Assembly: GCA_963593765.1 (NCBI GenBank) | Contig: CAVBBU010000058.1 | Location: forward strand, 1 to 12,669 | DNA length: 12,669 bases | Direction: 5' to 3' | Source of the DNA: CAVBBU01 sp963593765 | GTDB taxonomy: Bacteria; Bacillota; Clostridia; Lachnospirales; Lachnospiraceae | In this document: piece after piece, positions 1 through 8,200 of the stretch | Layout of the letters: each line of letters starts with the position of its first letter | How positions within the stretch are numbered: the first letter of the stretch is position 1 | Translations under genes and position numbers: made by a program | The notes under the pieces: generated by a model | What the model was told of the DNA's origin: nothing | The model's database searches: none | Seen by the model: only the letters and a program-made list of their open reading frames with translations

Positions 1-107
1 CTGCGGCAAAGTGGAAGATGTCGCTTTGCGACCCGCCGCAGGCGGAGAATCCTGCAAGCAGGATTCTTATATGCCATATTAAATCACGTTTGATTTTACT
101 ATGGCAT
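1..107. repeat. cluster of three inverted repeats upstream of the permease gene
   Basis: Three perfect or near-perfect inverted repeats follow one another. CTGCGGC (1-7) pairs with GCCGCAG (35-41) and encloses a small hairpin GTCGC-TTT-GCGAC (20-32). AGAATCCTGC (46-55) pairs with GCAGGATTCT (58-67) around an AA centre. ATGCCAT (71-77) pairs with ATGGCAT (101-107) and encloses AAATCA (81-86) / TGATTT (91-96). None is followed by a convincing T-run on the plus strand, so none is a clear terminator. They could be the end of a palindromic repeat element, a 5' leader structure, or part of an upstream gene's 3' end. The element starts at the window edge and may be incomplete. Confidence 0.6.
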
Positions 108-162
108 AAAAAAGGCTTTTTATGGTTATTAATTAAAATATTAATGAGGGGGTATTTAATTT

Positions 163-1497
163 ATGAAATCACTTGGCAATGAACCTATCTATGATGCAAG
201 AGAGCTTGGTATTCCTAGAATGCTTATTTTAGGACTGCAGCATATGTTTGCGATGTTTGGAGCAACTGTTCTAGTTCCTATATTAGTACAGGGCTATGGA
301 CTTCCACTGTCTATACAGACCACTTTGCTTTTTGCAGGTCTTGGAACACTTTTATTCCATGTTTGCACAAAGTTTAAGGTTCCTGCATTCCTTGGCTCAA
401 GCTTTGCTTTCCTAGGCGGCTTTGAGGCTATGTCAAATCTTAATGCCGGAATATATGCAGATATGTCACAGCAGGATAAGCTGGCATATGCACTTGGCGG
501 AATAGTAGTAGCAGGACTTCTTTATCTTGTTCTTGCACTTTTATTTAAAATGGTAGGTGCTAAGAAGGTTATGAGATTTTTCCCACCTATAGTTACAGGC
601 CCTATGATAATAATGATAGGACTTAATCTTTCTAGCTCAGCTATATCAAATGCATCAACCTGCTGGTGGCTTGCACTTGTCGCTATAGTAGTTATAGTAG
701 TTGCAAATATCTGGGGCAAGGGTATGGTTAAGATTATACCTATACTTCTAGGAGTTGTTGTTTCTTATATAGTTGCCTTGGTAGCTGGTCAGGTTGATTT
801 TACTAACATGAACGAGGCAGGCTTTGTAGGACTTCAAAACTTTACTATAGCAAAATTCGACATTACAGCAATACTTGTTATGGCACCTATAGCTATAGCA
901 TCTATGATGGAGCATATAGGAGATATCTCTGCTATATCTTCAACAACTAACAGAAACTTTATAGAGGATCCGGGACTTCACAGAACACTTGTTGGAGATG
1001 GTCTTGCTACAGCACTTGCTGGATTCTTCGGTGGTCCTGCAAATACAACCTATGGTGAGAATACAGGAGTTCTTGCTCTTAGTAGAGTTTACGACCCACG
1101 TGTAATAAGACTTGCTGCCGTATATGCAATCATACTTAGCTTTTCACCAAAGTTTGCCGCACTTGTTAATTCAATCCCTACAGCTATTATAGGCGGTGTT
1201 AGCTTTATACTATATGGTATGATCTCAGCTGTCGGAGTTCGTAACGTAGTTGAAAACAAGGTTGACCTTACGAAGTCTCGTAACCTTATAATAGCAGCAG
1301 TTATGTTCGTAAGCGGACTTGGATTTTCACAGCTTGGTGGTCTTACCTTTACAGTAGGAGATGCCCATATAACCCTTACAGGTCTAGCAATCGCTGCCAT
1401 AGTTGGTGTTGCACTTAATGCCATCCTTCCTGGCAATGATTATGAATTTGGTGTATCTGTAGAGGGAGATAAGTCAGCAGACCTTGGATCGTACTAA
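163..1497 (+). CDS. uraA: uracil/xanthine permease, NCS2 family (UraA/PyrP type)
   Basis: This is a membrane symporter that takes up uracil or a related nucleobase for pyrimidine salvage. At 444 aa it has the normal NCS2 length and about a dozen hydrophobic segments. Family signatures are visible: QHMFAMFGATVLVPIL (26-41), GSSFAF (78-83), the MMEHIGD region with E250 and H251, and GDGLATALAGFFGGPANTTY (278-297) followed by GEN with E299. E250 and E299 match the two glutamates that bind uracil in E. coli UraA. The UraA residue His245 corresponds here to D254, so the exact substrate preference is open. The start is supported by GAGGGGG at 146-152, about ten bases upstream. The gene has its own terminator, so it is monocistronic. 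No PyrR-type attenuator was recognised. It is a housekeeping gene unrelated to the defence genes that follow. Confidence 0.95.
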   Translation: MKSLGNEPIYDARELGIPRMLILGLQHMFAMFGATVLVPILVQGYGLPLSIQTTLLFAGLGTLLFHVCTKFKVPAFLGSSFAFLGGFEAMSNLNAGIYADMSQQDKLAYALGGIVVAGLLYLVLALLFKMVGAKKVMRFFPPIVTGPMIIMIGLNLSSSAISNASTCWWLALVAIVVIVVANIWGKGMVKIIPILLGVVVSYIVALVAGQVDFTNMNEAGFVGLQNFTIAKFDITAILVMAPIAIASMMEHIGDISAISSTTNRNFIEDPGLHRTLVGDGLATALAGFFGGPANTTYGENTGVLALSRVYDPRVIRLAAVYAIILSFSPKFAALVNSIPTAIIGGVSFILYGMISAVGVRNVVENKVDLTKSRNLIIAAVMFVSGLGFSQLGGLTFTVGDAHITLTGLAIAAIVGVALNAILPGNDYEFGVSVEGDKSADLGSY

Positions 1498-1533
1498 TTG
1501 TAATGAATTTAATAAAATAATTTTGGATTTTAT

Positions 1534-1563
1534 AAGGAGCTGATGATTTCAGCTCCTTTTGAT
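1534..1563 (+). terminator. Rho-independent terminator of the permease gene
   Basis: AAGGAGCTGA (1534-1543) and TCAGCTCCTT (1549-1558) form a perfect 10-bp stem with a 5-base loop. The stem is followed by a T-rich stretch (1557-1566). It lies 37 bases after the permease stop codon. Confidence 0.9.
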
Positions 1564-1591
1564 TTATTATGATTTGTTTAAATCATTATAA

Positions 1592-1653
1592 TTATAAAAA
1601 TAAAAATGGGGGCTTCTCGCATCCCTAATAGTGGAACACGACCCACCCCCATT
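1592..1653 (-). terminator. probable terminator of the minus-strand ATPase gene
   Basis: AATGGGGG (1605-1612) and CCCCCATT (1646-1653) form an 8-bp stem around a loop of about 33 bases. Read on the minus strand, the stem is followed by a T-rich tract (complement of 1592-1606). It starts about 19 bases beyond the stop codon of the gene at 1672-2784. The long loop makes it less typical than the permease terminator. Confidence 0.6.
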
Positions 1654-1671
1654 CATTTATAGTATATACCA

Positions 1672-2784
1672 TTATCTGTAAATGTCAATTAATTTCCAGT
1701 AACCGGTTTTTCTTGAGCCTATTCTGCTTAAAATTCCTATTTTAGATAGAGAATTTAGATGCCTGTGGATAGTGGCTTCTGACTTTTGAACCTTTTTTGC
1801 CATTTCCGGAATAGTTATATAAATATTTTCTTTTAGGATTTTTATTAGCTCACTGTCTAAGGATTTTAGTTTACCTTTTGTCTTGCTATTTATCTTATTA
1901 TCTATCTTGTTATCTATACTGTCATTTATGTTATTATCTGTCTTGGCATTTGCAGCTTTCTTATCGTCTGCATTAACATCTGACAGCTTCTTATCATTTC
2001 TAATAAATACAAAAGTAAATCCATATTCATCATTTTTATATTCGTAGGCAACATTATTTTCTGCACATACCTTAAAGGTTCTGTCAAAGCCAGTTCCAAA
2101 GGCATCTATCAGACCATTTTTAAATAATACAGTTGCGATTAATGGATTTCTTATTTTGCTTCCTATCTTGCCATTTGCAAAATCAATAGGATTTACATCA
2201 TTTAAAATTCCGCCAGGGTTGTATATTTTGATTTTTGATTTGGTAATTGTAATCTCGTTATAATCCCCCTTTTGATACTTGCAATGTGCAAAGGCATTGA
2301 CAATTATCTCACGGACAGCCTTGACAGGAACCTCTGGTGTTTCAACCCTTTTTGCACCTATGATTTCTGCTGCATAATGAATATTATTTTGAATATAACG
2401 CATACCCTCGTTTATACATTCAAAGATATTCCCACGAAACTGCTTTAAATCCGTAAAATTATCCCTATCATCTGTAGGATATATAACTTCCTTTAGTGTA
2501 ACAGGACCATCATTTCCAAAAAGGTAATAGCCTGCATTATTTAAAAAGCCGTCTTCGCTTATAAGATTTAGCTTGCCGAGGGCTTCCACTGGATTTCTAT
2601 ATATATAATTTAGTCTTCCGGTTTCATTTGAATCTCTGATATATTGAATAAGCTGTTCTTCATTAATATGCTCAATGCCATAAGGAGTTATTTCTTCTTC
2701 CCACTTAGAGTAGGTTTTAAAAGCCTCTTTCAGCTGTGCTGTTGATTTCTTAAATTCGATTATTTCGGATTCCCTTGTTTGCAT
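1672..2784 (-). CDS. GHKL-type ATPase/transcriptional regulator of the COG2865 (Schlafen AlbA_2) group, AlbA domain mostly missing
   Basis: This 370-aa protein matches the C-terminal two thirds of the COG2865 'putative transcriptional regulator / ATP-binding' family. The HATPase_c_4-type domain is clear: VREIIVNAFAHCKY (157-170, N-box with E159 and N163), IYNPGGIL (187-194), and IRNPLIATVLFKNGLIDAFG (211-230) followed by TGFDRTF. A low-complexity linker rich in N, D and K (about 268-304) leads to a winged helix-turn-helix (about 308-366, including TIPEMAKKVQKSEATIHRHL). The N-terminus keeps only ESEIIEFKKS, the first strand of the AlbA_2 domain, and then jumps to the segment that normally follows the domain; roughly 100 residues seem to be absent. 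The start is supported by GGAGG (complement of 2790-2794). The gene diverges from the restriction-modification operon across a 143-bp region with direct repeats, which suggests a regulatory role. DNA binding is inferred from the winged helix. Confidence 0.8.
   Translation of the reverse strand: MQTRESEIIEFKKSTAQLKEAFKTYSKWEEEITPYGIEHINEEQLIQYIRDSNETGRLNYIYRNPVEALGKLNLISEDGFLNNAGYYLFGNDGPVTLKEVIYPTDDRDNFTDLKQFRGNIFECINEGMRYIQNNIHYAAEIIGAKRVETPEVPVKAVREIIVNAFAHCKYQKGDYNEITITKSKIKIYNPGGILNDVNPIDFANGKIGSKIRNPLIATVLFKNGLIDAFGTGFDRTFKVCAENNVAYEYKNDEYGFTFVFIRNDKKLSDVNADDKKAANAKTDNNINDSIDNKIDNKINSKTKGKLKSLDSELIKILKENIYITIPEMAKKVQKSEATIHRHLNSLSKIGILSRIGSRKTGYWKLIDIYR
1882..1938 (-). repeat. low-complexity N/D/K repeat inside the ATPase gene
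   Basis: This stretch encodes repeats such as DNNINDSIDNKIDNKINSK (residues 283-300), between the ATPase domain and the winged helix. On the plus strand it contains CTGTCATTTAT (1919-1929) and ATTTATCTTAT (1888-1898). The same 11-mers occur in the promoter repeats at 2809-2856. It is a flexible linker that could expand or contract by slippage. Confidence 0.6.
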
Positions 2785-2808
2785 AATGACCTCCGATTAG
2801 CTTATATA

Positions 2809-2856
2809 ATGCCATTTATCCTGTCATTTATCTTATCATTTATCTTATCATTTTTC
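2809..2856. promoter_or_regulatory. four tandem 12-bp direct repeats in the divergent promoter region (candidate operator)
   Basis: Four head-to-tail 12-mers are seen: ATGCCATTTATC (2809), CTGTCATTTATC (2821), TTATCATTTATC (2833) and TTATCATTTTTC (2845). The shared core is CATTTATC, degraded in the last copy. The array lies between the start of the minus-strand winged-helix ATPase (2784) and the -35 region of the restriction-modification operon (about 2868). An iteron-like operator controlling one or both directions is the natural reading. The binding protein is not known; the adjacent winged-helix protein is the obvious candidate. It is too short and spacer-free to be a CRISPR array. Confidence 0.65.
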
Positions 2857-2867
2857 AACTTATATTA

Positions 2868-2896
2868 AAGACAATTCCGCCCAAATAATGTATAAT
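2868..2896 (+). promoter_or_regulatory. probable sigma-A-type promoter of the restriction-modification operon
   Basis: A consensus -10 box TATAAT is at 2891-2896. Exactly 17 bases upstream is AAGACA (2868-2873), which matches four of six bases of the -35 consensus. The promoter starts 12 bases after the last 12-bp direct repeat and 31 bases before the first ATG. A GAGGA-like ribosome binding site (2919-2923) sits close to that ATG. Confidence 0.7.
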
Positions 2897-2927
2897 AACA
2901 AGTAAATAAAGTATACGTGAGGAATGA

Positions 2928-3875
2928 ATGGGCGATTTGATTGATATCCGCAAATATCCTGTCAGAGATGTTCTTGACCTGCTTTTAAAGGATAAGACGA
3001 CAGGGAAGAATATTATCTGGGCGACAGATGCATACGAGGGCTGCGGAGTTGAATTTACAGATAAAAATCAGATTCTTGAAGAAGCCTTGATTAATGAGGA
3101 CATAGTAATTAAGCCTCGCATAATTAAGTCGCAGGAGGAGCAGGAGCTTAGAACGAGAAAAAAGGCAGAGGTGATGACTCCGGTATGGCTTTGCAACCAG
3201 ATGAATAATTATCTGGACGAAGAATGGTTTGGAAAAAAGAATATCTTTAATAAAGAAAATAAGGATCATACATGGAGTATAAATAAAAGCAAGGTGCCAT
3301 TTGATGATGATAAGGCATGGAAGAGCTATATAGACTCAAGGCGGCTTGAGATAACCTGCGGCGAGGCTCCGTTTCTTGTATCTAGATATGACACTACAAC
3401 AGGAGAGCCTATAGATAACTTACTTGGCAGAATAGGGCAGCTTGATCGCAAAATGCGTATTGTTAATGAGAATGCTTCAGATGAAGATATGTGGCTAAAG
3501 TGGGCAGAGCGTGCCATTCAGAGCTGCTACGGCTACGAATATCAGGGCGATAGCCTACTAATTGCAAGGATTAATATACTTTTAACCTATACAGAATATT
3601 ACAAAGCAAGATGGAACAAAGAGCCAGATATAAAAATACTAAAAAAGCTTGCAAATATTATAAGCTGGAATCTGTGGCAGATGGACGGACTAAAGGACTG
3701 CGTTCCGCTTGGAAAGCCGGTTGAGGAATACGAGCAAAATGATTTGTTTTCCATGTTCCCGGAGGCGATGGGAGTTGAGATGGATAAGCAGGAGCCTACA
3801 GAGAGGGCACTTCCTTGCAAGATATATAATTGGAGAACAAACGAGTCAAAGCTATTTAGAGAATGTAAGAGGTAG
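2928..3875 (+). CDS. restriction-modification subunit carrying the SAM-binding half (motifs X-III) of an N6-adenine methyltransferase
   Basis: This 315-aa protein looks like the first half of a gamma-type (Eco57I-like) adenine methyltransferase. It has a motif X-like segment KAEVMTPVWLCNQM (79-92) and a motif I-like segment LEITCGEAPFL (140-150), where CGEA stands in place of the usual CGSG. A motif II/III-like region follows: YGYEYQGDSLLIARINILL (201-219), then WQMDGLKDCVP (250-260). It ends before the catalytic NPPY motif, which is on the next gene. Two in-frame stops (3873-3878) close the reading frame, and the next gene has its own strong ribosome binding site, so the split looks natural rather than a sequencing error. 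It probably works as a complex with the next protein to modify the host DNA. The start is chosen at the first in-frame ATG behind the promoter. GAGGA is only 4-5 bases upstream, so initiation may be modest. Confidence 0.8.
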   Translation: MGDLIDIRKYPVRDVLDLLLKDKTTGKNIIWATDAYEGCGVEFTDKNQILEEALINEDIVIKPRIIKSQEEQELRTRKKAEVMTPVWLCNQMNNYLDEEWFGKKNIFNKENKDHTWSINKSKVPFDDDKAWKSYIDSRRLEITCGEAPFLVSRYDTTTGEPIDNLLGRIGQLDRKMRIVNENASDEDMWLKWAERAIQSCYGYEYQGDSLLIARINILLTYTEYYKARWNKEPDIKILKKLANIISWNLWQMDGLKDCVPLGKPVEEYEQNDLFSMFPEAMGVEMDKQEPTERALPCKIYNWRTNESKLFRECKR

Positions 3876-3919
3876 TAAAGAGCTGTTAGCTGATTTGATA
3901 TAGCTAGGGAAGGAGTAAT

Positions 3920-5224
3920 ATGGGAAAGAAATTATTTGATTTTGTGATTGGAAATCCGCCGTATCAAGAAGAGTCAGCAGGAGATAAACCAAGTGATGCT
4001 TCCGTATATCATTATTTTATGGATGCATCATATAAAGTTGCAGAAAAATGTGAATTAATTACTCCGGCAAGATTTTTATTTAATGCAGGTTCTACACCTA
4101 GTGCTTGGAATAAAAAGATATTAAACGATGAACATTTTAAAGTATTAAATTATGAACCGAATAGCGATAATGTTTTTCCGGGATTGTCTACACCAATAAA
4201 GGGGGGAGTAGCTATCCACTACAGAGATGATAATAAAATATTTGGTTCAGTAAATACATTTACCGTTTACCCAATCCTAAATCAGATATTTAAAAAAGTA
4301 AGAGGTGCTGACAAATCAACAATAACAGATATTATTTTCAATCAAAATAAGTTCAATTTGGATGAACTTTATAAAGACTATCCTCACTTAAAAGATATTA
4401 TTAGTAGCGGTGGTCGTGAAAAAAGAATGACAAGTAAATGCTTGAAATATGAATGTTTTAATGACAACACGGATAATTATATAAAGATTTTAGGGCTTTC
4501 TAATAACAAAAGAGTTTATAAGTATATAAATCCTAAATATATTGATTTGACTTCTGAAAATTTAAAGCAATACAAAGTTATTTTGCCAGCAAATAATGGT
4601 TCTGGAGAGTTAGGTGAGATATTATCTTCGCCAGTTATAGGAGAGCCAAATACTGGATATACTCAGACATTTATTGGATTTGGAGCATTTTCCGAAAAAT
4701 ATTTGGCTGAAAATACAATGAAATATCTAAAGTCAAAATTTTGTCGCTTAATGCACGGAGTACTAAAANNNNNNNNNNATGATAACAAGCGACAATCAAT
4801 GTGGATTAATAGAGATTATATTTCTAATCATGCCAACTTAGATAAATACAAGTTATTATTTTCAAAATCAAATGGTAGTGGCAAATATGGCGAAACAATA
4901 TCTTTACCAATTATTGCTAAGCCTAATGAGGGGCACACTCAGACATTTCTAAGTATCGGTAAGTTTGATACGCTTTTTGAAGCCGAAGCACTATACAAAT
5001 ATGTACAGACAAAATTTGCAAGAGCAATGCTTGGTATATTAAAAGTAACACAAGATAACAAAAAAGGTGTTTGGAAATACGTCCCCCTCCAAGACTTCAC
5101 CCCTAACTCCGACATTGACTGGTCGAGGTCTATACATGAGATAGATATGCAGCTCTACAAAAAGTACAACCTAAGCAGTGAGGAGATTGAGTTTATAGAA
5201 ACACATGTAAAGGAGATGAGCTAA
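3920..5224 (+). CDS. Eco57I-type DNA methyltransferase subunit with NPPY motif and duplicated target-recognition segment, interrupted by an assembly gap
   Basis: This is the catalytic and recognition half of the split adenine methyltransferase. FDFVIGNPPYQ (6-16) is motif IV, the catalytic motif for N6-adenine methylation. Residues about 120-390 are the target-recognition region, and a conserved tail WKYVPLQDFT...DIDWSRSIHEIDMQLYKKY (385-416) follows. A segment of about 90 residues occurs twice: NNKRVYKYINPKYI...LMHGVLK (195-283) and DNKRQSMWINRDYI...LGILKVTQ (288-378), both with NGSG, GE and TQTF in register. Ten Ns (4769-4778, residues 284-287) lie exactly at the junction of the copies, so the real length (434 aa as read) is uncertain. 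GGAAGGAG (3908-3915) supports the start. The stop TAATG overlaps the next start by one base, which implies translational coupling. Recognition sequence is unknown. Confidence 0.85.
   Translation: MGKKLFDFVIGNPPYQEESAGDKPSDASVYHYFMDASYKVAEKCELITPARFLFNAGSTPSAWNKKILNDEHFKVLNYEPNSDNVFPGLSTPIKGGVAIHYRDDNKIFGSVNTFTVYPILNQIFKKVRGADKSTITDIIFNQNKFNLDELYKDYPHLKDIISSGGREKRMTSKCLKYECFNDNTDNYIKILGLSNNKRVYKYINPKYIDLTSENLKQYKVILPANNGSGELGEILSSPVIGEPNTGYTQTFIGFGAFSEKYLAENTMKYLKSKFCRLMHGVLKXXXXDNKRQSMWINRDYISNHANLDKYKLLFSKSNGSGKYGETISLPIIAKPNEGHTQTFLSIGKFDTLFEAEALYKYVQTKFARAMLGILKVTQDNKKGVWKYVPLQDFTPNSDIDWSRSIHEIDMQLYKKYNLSSEEIEFIETHVKEMS
4502..5053 (+). repeat. diverged tandem duplication of the target-recognition half, with a gap at the junction
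   Basis: Two homologous coding segments (about 4502-4768 and about 4781-5053) encode matching patterns: NKR..., NGSG-x2-GE-x3-SxPxI, GxTQTF, an aromatic/alanine-rich helix, and a final FxRxMxGxLK. They are clearly diverged, so this is not a simple recent copy. The 10-N gap at 4769-4778 separates them. It falls where the second copy reads LK-VTQ-DNK, against LK-gap-DNK in the first. Confidence 0.7.
4769..4778. other. assembly gap (10 Ns)
   Basis: Ten undetermined bases lie inside the methyltransferase gene. The reading frame stays open across them only because ten Ns plus two known bases make four codons. The true distance between the two sides is not given by the sequence. Confidence 0.98.
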
Positions 5225-8200
5225 TGGCAGGGATTACTCTTAATATGTCCGAAAAGGCTATACCTATGATCTATGCCTATACTACTCCTGAGATTAGCAG
5301 GCATGATGGCTGGATTAAGATAGGATATACGGAAAATGATATTGCAAAGCGTATCAAACAGCAAACCCATACTGCTGACGTTATATGGAACAAAGAGTGG
5401 CAGGGAATGGCTGTATATGATGACGGATCCGGCGACTGCTTTAAGGATACAGACTTCCATGCCTACCTTAGAAAGAATAATATAAAGCAGGATAATGGTA
5501 AAAATAACGAATGGTTTGAGATAAGCAGCAGTGAATCTCACTCTATGTTTATAGATTTTAAAACTAACCGTGGAGAACTAGAGCAGAAAAGTGAATCCGT
5601 AATCGAATATACTCTTCGTGATGAGCAGGAAGAGGCAGTTAAAAAGGCAGAGGAATATTTTAATACGCATAAGGGCGGTAATTTTCTTTGGAATGCAAAG
5701 CCACGCTTTGGAAAGACACTAGCAGCATATGAGCTATGCAAAAGATTAAAGGCTGAAAAAATTCTTATAGTTACTAATCGCCCTGCTATAGCAAATAGCT
5801 GGTATGATGACTATGTAAAATATGTAGGAAGCAAATCCGGATATAGCTTTGTAAGTAATGCAAGCCAGATAGAAAAAAAGCCATTTGTGATTTCAAGAGA
5901 GGACTACGAGAAAAAGGCTGCATATATAAGCGAGGATGAATTTGCAGGCTGCATAGAATTTGTTAGTCTGCAAGACCTTAAGGGCTCAAAATACTTCGGC
6001 GGTGATTTTGATAAGCTAAGGGAGGTTACAGAGCTTACTTGGGATATGCTTATAATAGATGAGGCTCACGAGGGAGCAGATACATATAAGGCTGATGTCG
6101 CATTTGGGCATATTAATACTAAGGCAACTCTGCATCTATCCGGAACACCTTTTAAGATACTTGCAAGTGATACATTCCCGGAGGAGGCTATATATAACTG
6201 GACTTATGCCGACGAGCAAAAAAAGAAGCATGAGTATATACCGCAGCTCGGTTCAGATAATCCATATGAAAAGCTTCCGCAGCTAAATATGTATACCTAC
6301 AAGCTATCCGATATAGTAAAAGAAGAGATAGAAAAGGGAACTAAGATAGGCGATGATAATATAGAATATGCCTTCGACCTTAATGAGTTTTTTGAAACTA
6401 ATGAGCAGGGAAGATTTGTGCACAACGAGGACATTAACCGCTTCTTAGACGCACTGACAACTAATAATAAGTTTCCTTTTTCGACAGACGAGCTTAGAGA
6501 TGAGCTGCGGCATACAGTTTGGCTTTTAAACCGTGTGGCAGCTGCTAAGGAGCTAAAAAGAAAGCTTGAAAACCATCCTGTTTTTTCTGAATATAAGATA
6601 GTTCTTGCGGCAGGAGATGGCAGGATAGGTGATGAAACATTTGATAAGGATGCTAAGGATGCATATAGCAGAGTTACCGAGGCTATAAAAAATTATAAAA
6701 AGACTATAACTCTTACAGTAGGTCAGCTTACAACAGGAATAACTATTCCGGAGTGGACAGCTATACTTATGCTATCTAGTATTCAAAGCCCGGCTCTTTA
6801 TATGCAGGCGGCATTTCGCACGCAAAATCCTTGCTTGTTTAATACAGGTAAAGGTTTCTTTCGTAAGAAAAATGCATATATATTTGATTTTGATCCGGCA
6901 AGAACGCTTATATTATTTGAAAGATTTGCAAATGACCTTAGCGAGGATACCGCAAATGGAAGGGGCGATGCAGATACTAGAAAAAAGCATGTAAAGGAGC
7001 TTCTTAATTTCTTTCCTGTGCTAGGCGAGGACGATGAGGGAGAGATGGTACTTCTTGATGAAGCTAAGGTGCTTTCTATTCCTCGTAAGATAAAGTCAAA
7101 GGAAGTTGTTAAGCGTGGCTTTATGTCGAACTTCCTATTTCAGAATATATCGAATATATTTGCCGCTCCGCAGGTAGCTATGAATATAATTAATAACATA
7201 CCTGTTCCTAAAAATGAGGAGATGTCAAAGGGCTCTTTAGAAACGGCAGATTATGATAAGCTTAATGAGGATATATCTGATGAGCTGGTAATAGGTCTTA
7301 GTAAGGAGATATTTGGCGATAAGATATATGAGGATATATCTTCTGATATGAATGATATTATCCGTGAGGCAGGAGCAGAGGGCTGGATAGATAATAATAC
7401 TAATAAGGAGCTTGACAGTCTAGGCAGGGATCTTATTAATGATTTTAAGGAGAAGGTTACAAAGCCTATTATAGAAAGTGCAAGCGAAAGCTACAAAGCC
7501 GACATGAAAAGCTCTGTTAAAAACAGTCTTGAAAAGAGCATTAATGCAAATGCAAGCGAGCAGATAGGAAAGGCTATAAGCGACCTAAAGATAAAGCGTA
7601 ATATACTGGAGGCTGACAAGGTAAAGGCTCTTGATAGTGCTAAGACAAAAGAGGAAACAAAAGAAATAGAAGCTAGATTTGAGATGCAGCATCAGGAGAT
7701 AATAGATAGCTTTACAAAGCATATAGAGGAGACTACCAAAAACCTAACAAAGCAGGCAGAGCACAAGGTAGTAGAAACTGTAGAAAAAAACAAGCGTGAA
7801 GAAAAAAGAAATGAGATAGAGGACAGTGTTAGAGATCACCTAAGAGGATTTTCAAGAACTATTCCTTCGTTTTTGATGGCATATGCAAGTGATGGTAATG
7901 AGATTACTCTAGCTAATTTTGATAGCATAGTTCCTGATGATGTTTTTAAAGAGGTAACTAGTATAACGCTTGATGAATTTCGTTTTCTTCGTGATGGCGG
8001 TGAGTATACTGATTCTGAAACTGGGGAGAAGAGGCATTTTGAAGGGCATCTTTTTGATAGCGTAGTTTTTGATGATTCTATAAAGGAATTTTTGTCACTT
8101 AAAAAAAGGCTTGCTAATTATTTTGATGATAAAAATACCGAGGATATATTTGACTATATACCACCTCAAAAGACTAATCAGATATTTACACCGAGGGAAG

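Noticed and set aside
1..162. PyrR-type or purine/uracil-linked leader control of the permease
   Set aside because: Hairpins are present, but I could not find a PyrR binding motif or an antiterminator/terminator pair.
1089..1436. Minus-strand open frame of 115 codons inside the permease gene
   Set aside because: It is antisense to a well-conserved NCS2 gene and has no ribosome binding site or recognisable domain. Similar antisense frames at 522-719, 5221-5541, 9189-9407, 9601-9852 and 10720-11091 were dropped for the same reason.
2809..2856. CRISPR array
   Set aside because: The repeats are 12 bases long, directly abutting, with no spacers. No CRISPR-like repeat-spacer pattern was seen anywhere in the window.
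3709..3903. Open frame of 64 codons on the plus strand across the end of the first methyltransferase gene
   Set aside because: It overlaps the real gene in another frame, has arginine/serine-rich shadow composition and no family features. It was also considered as evidence of a frameshift joining the two subunits, but the second subunit has its own strong ribosome binding site.
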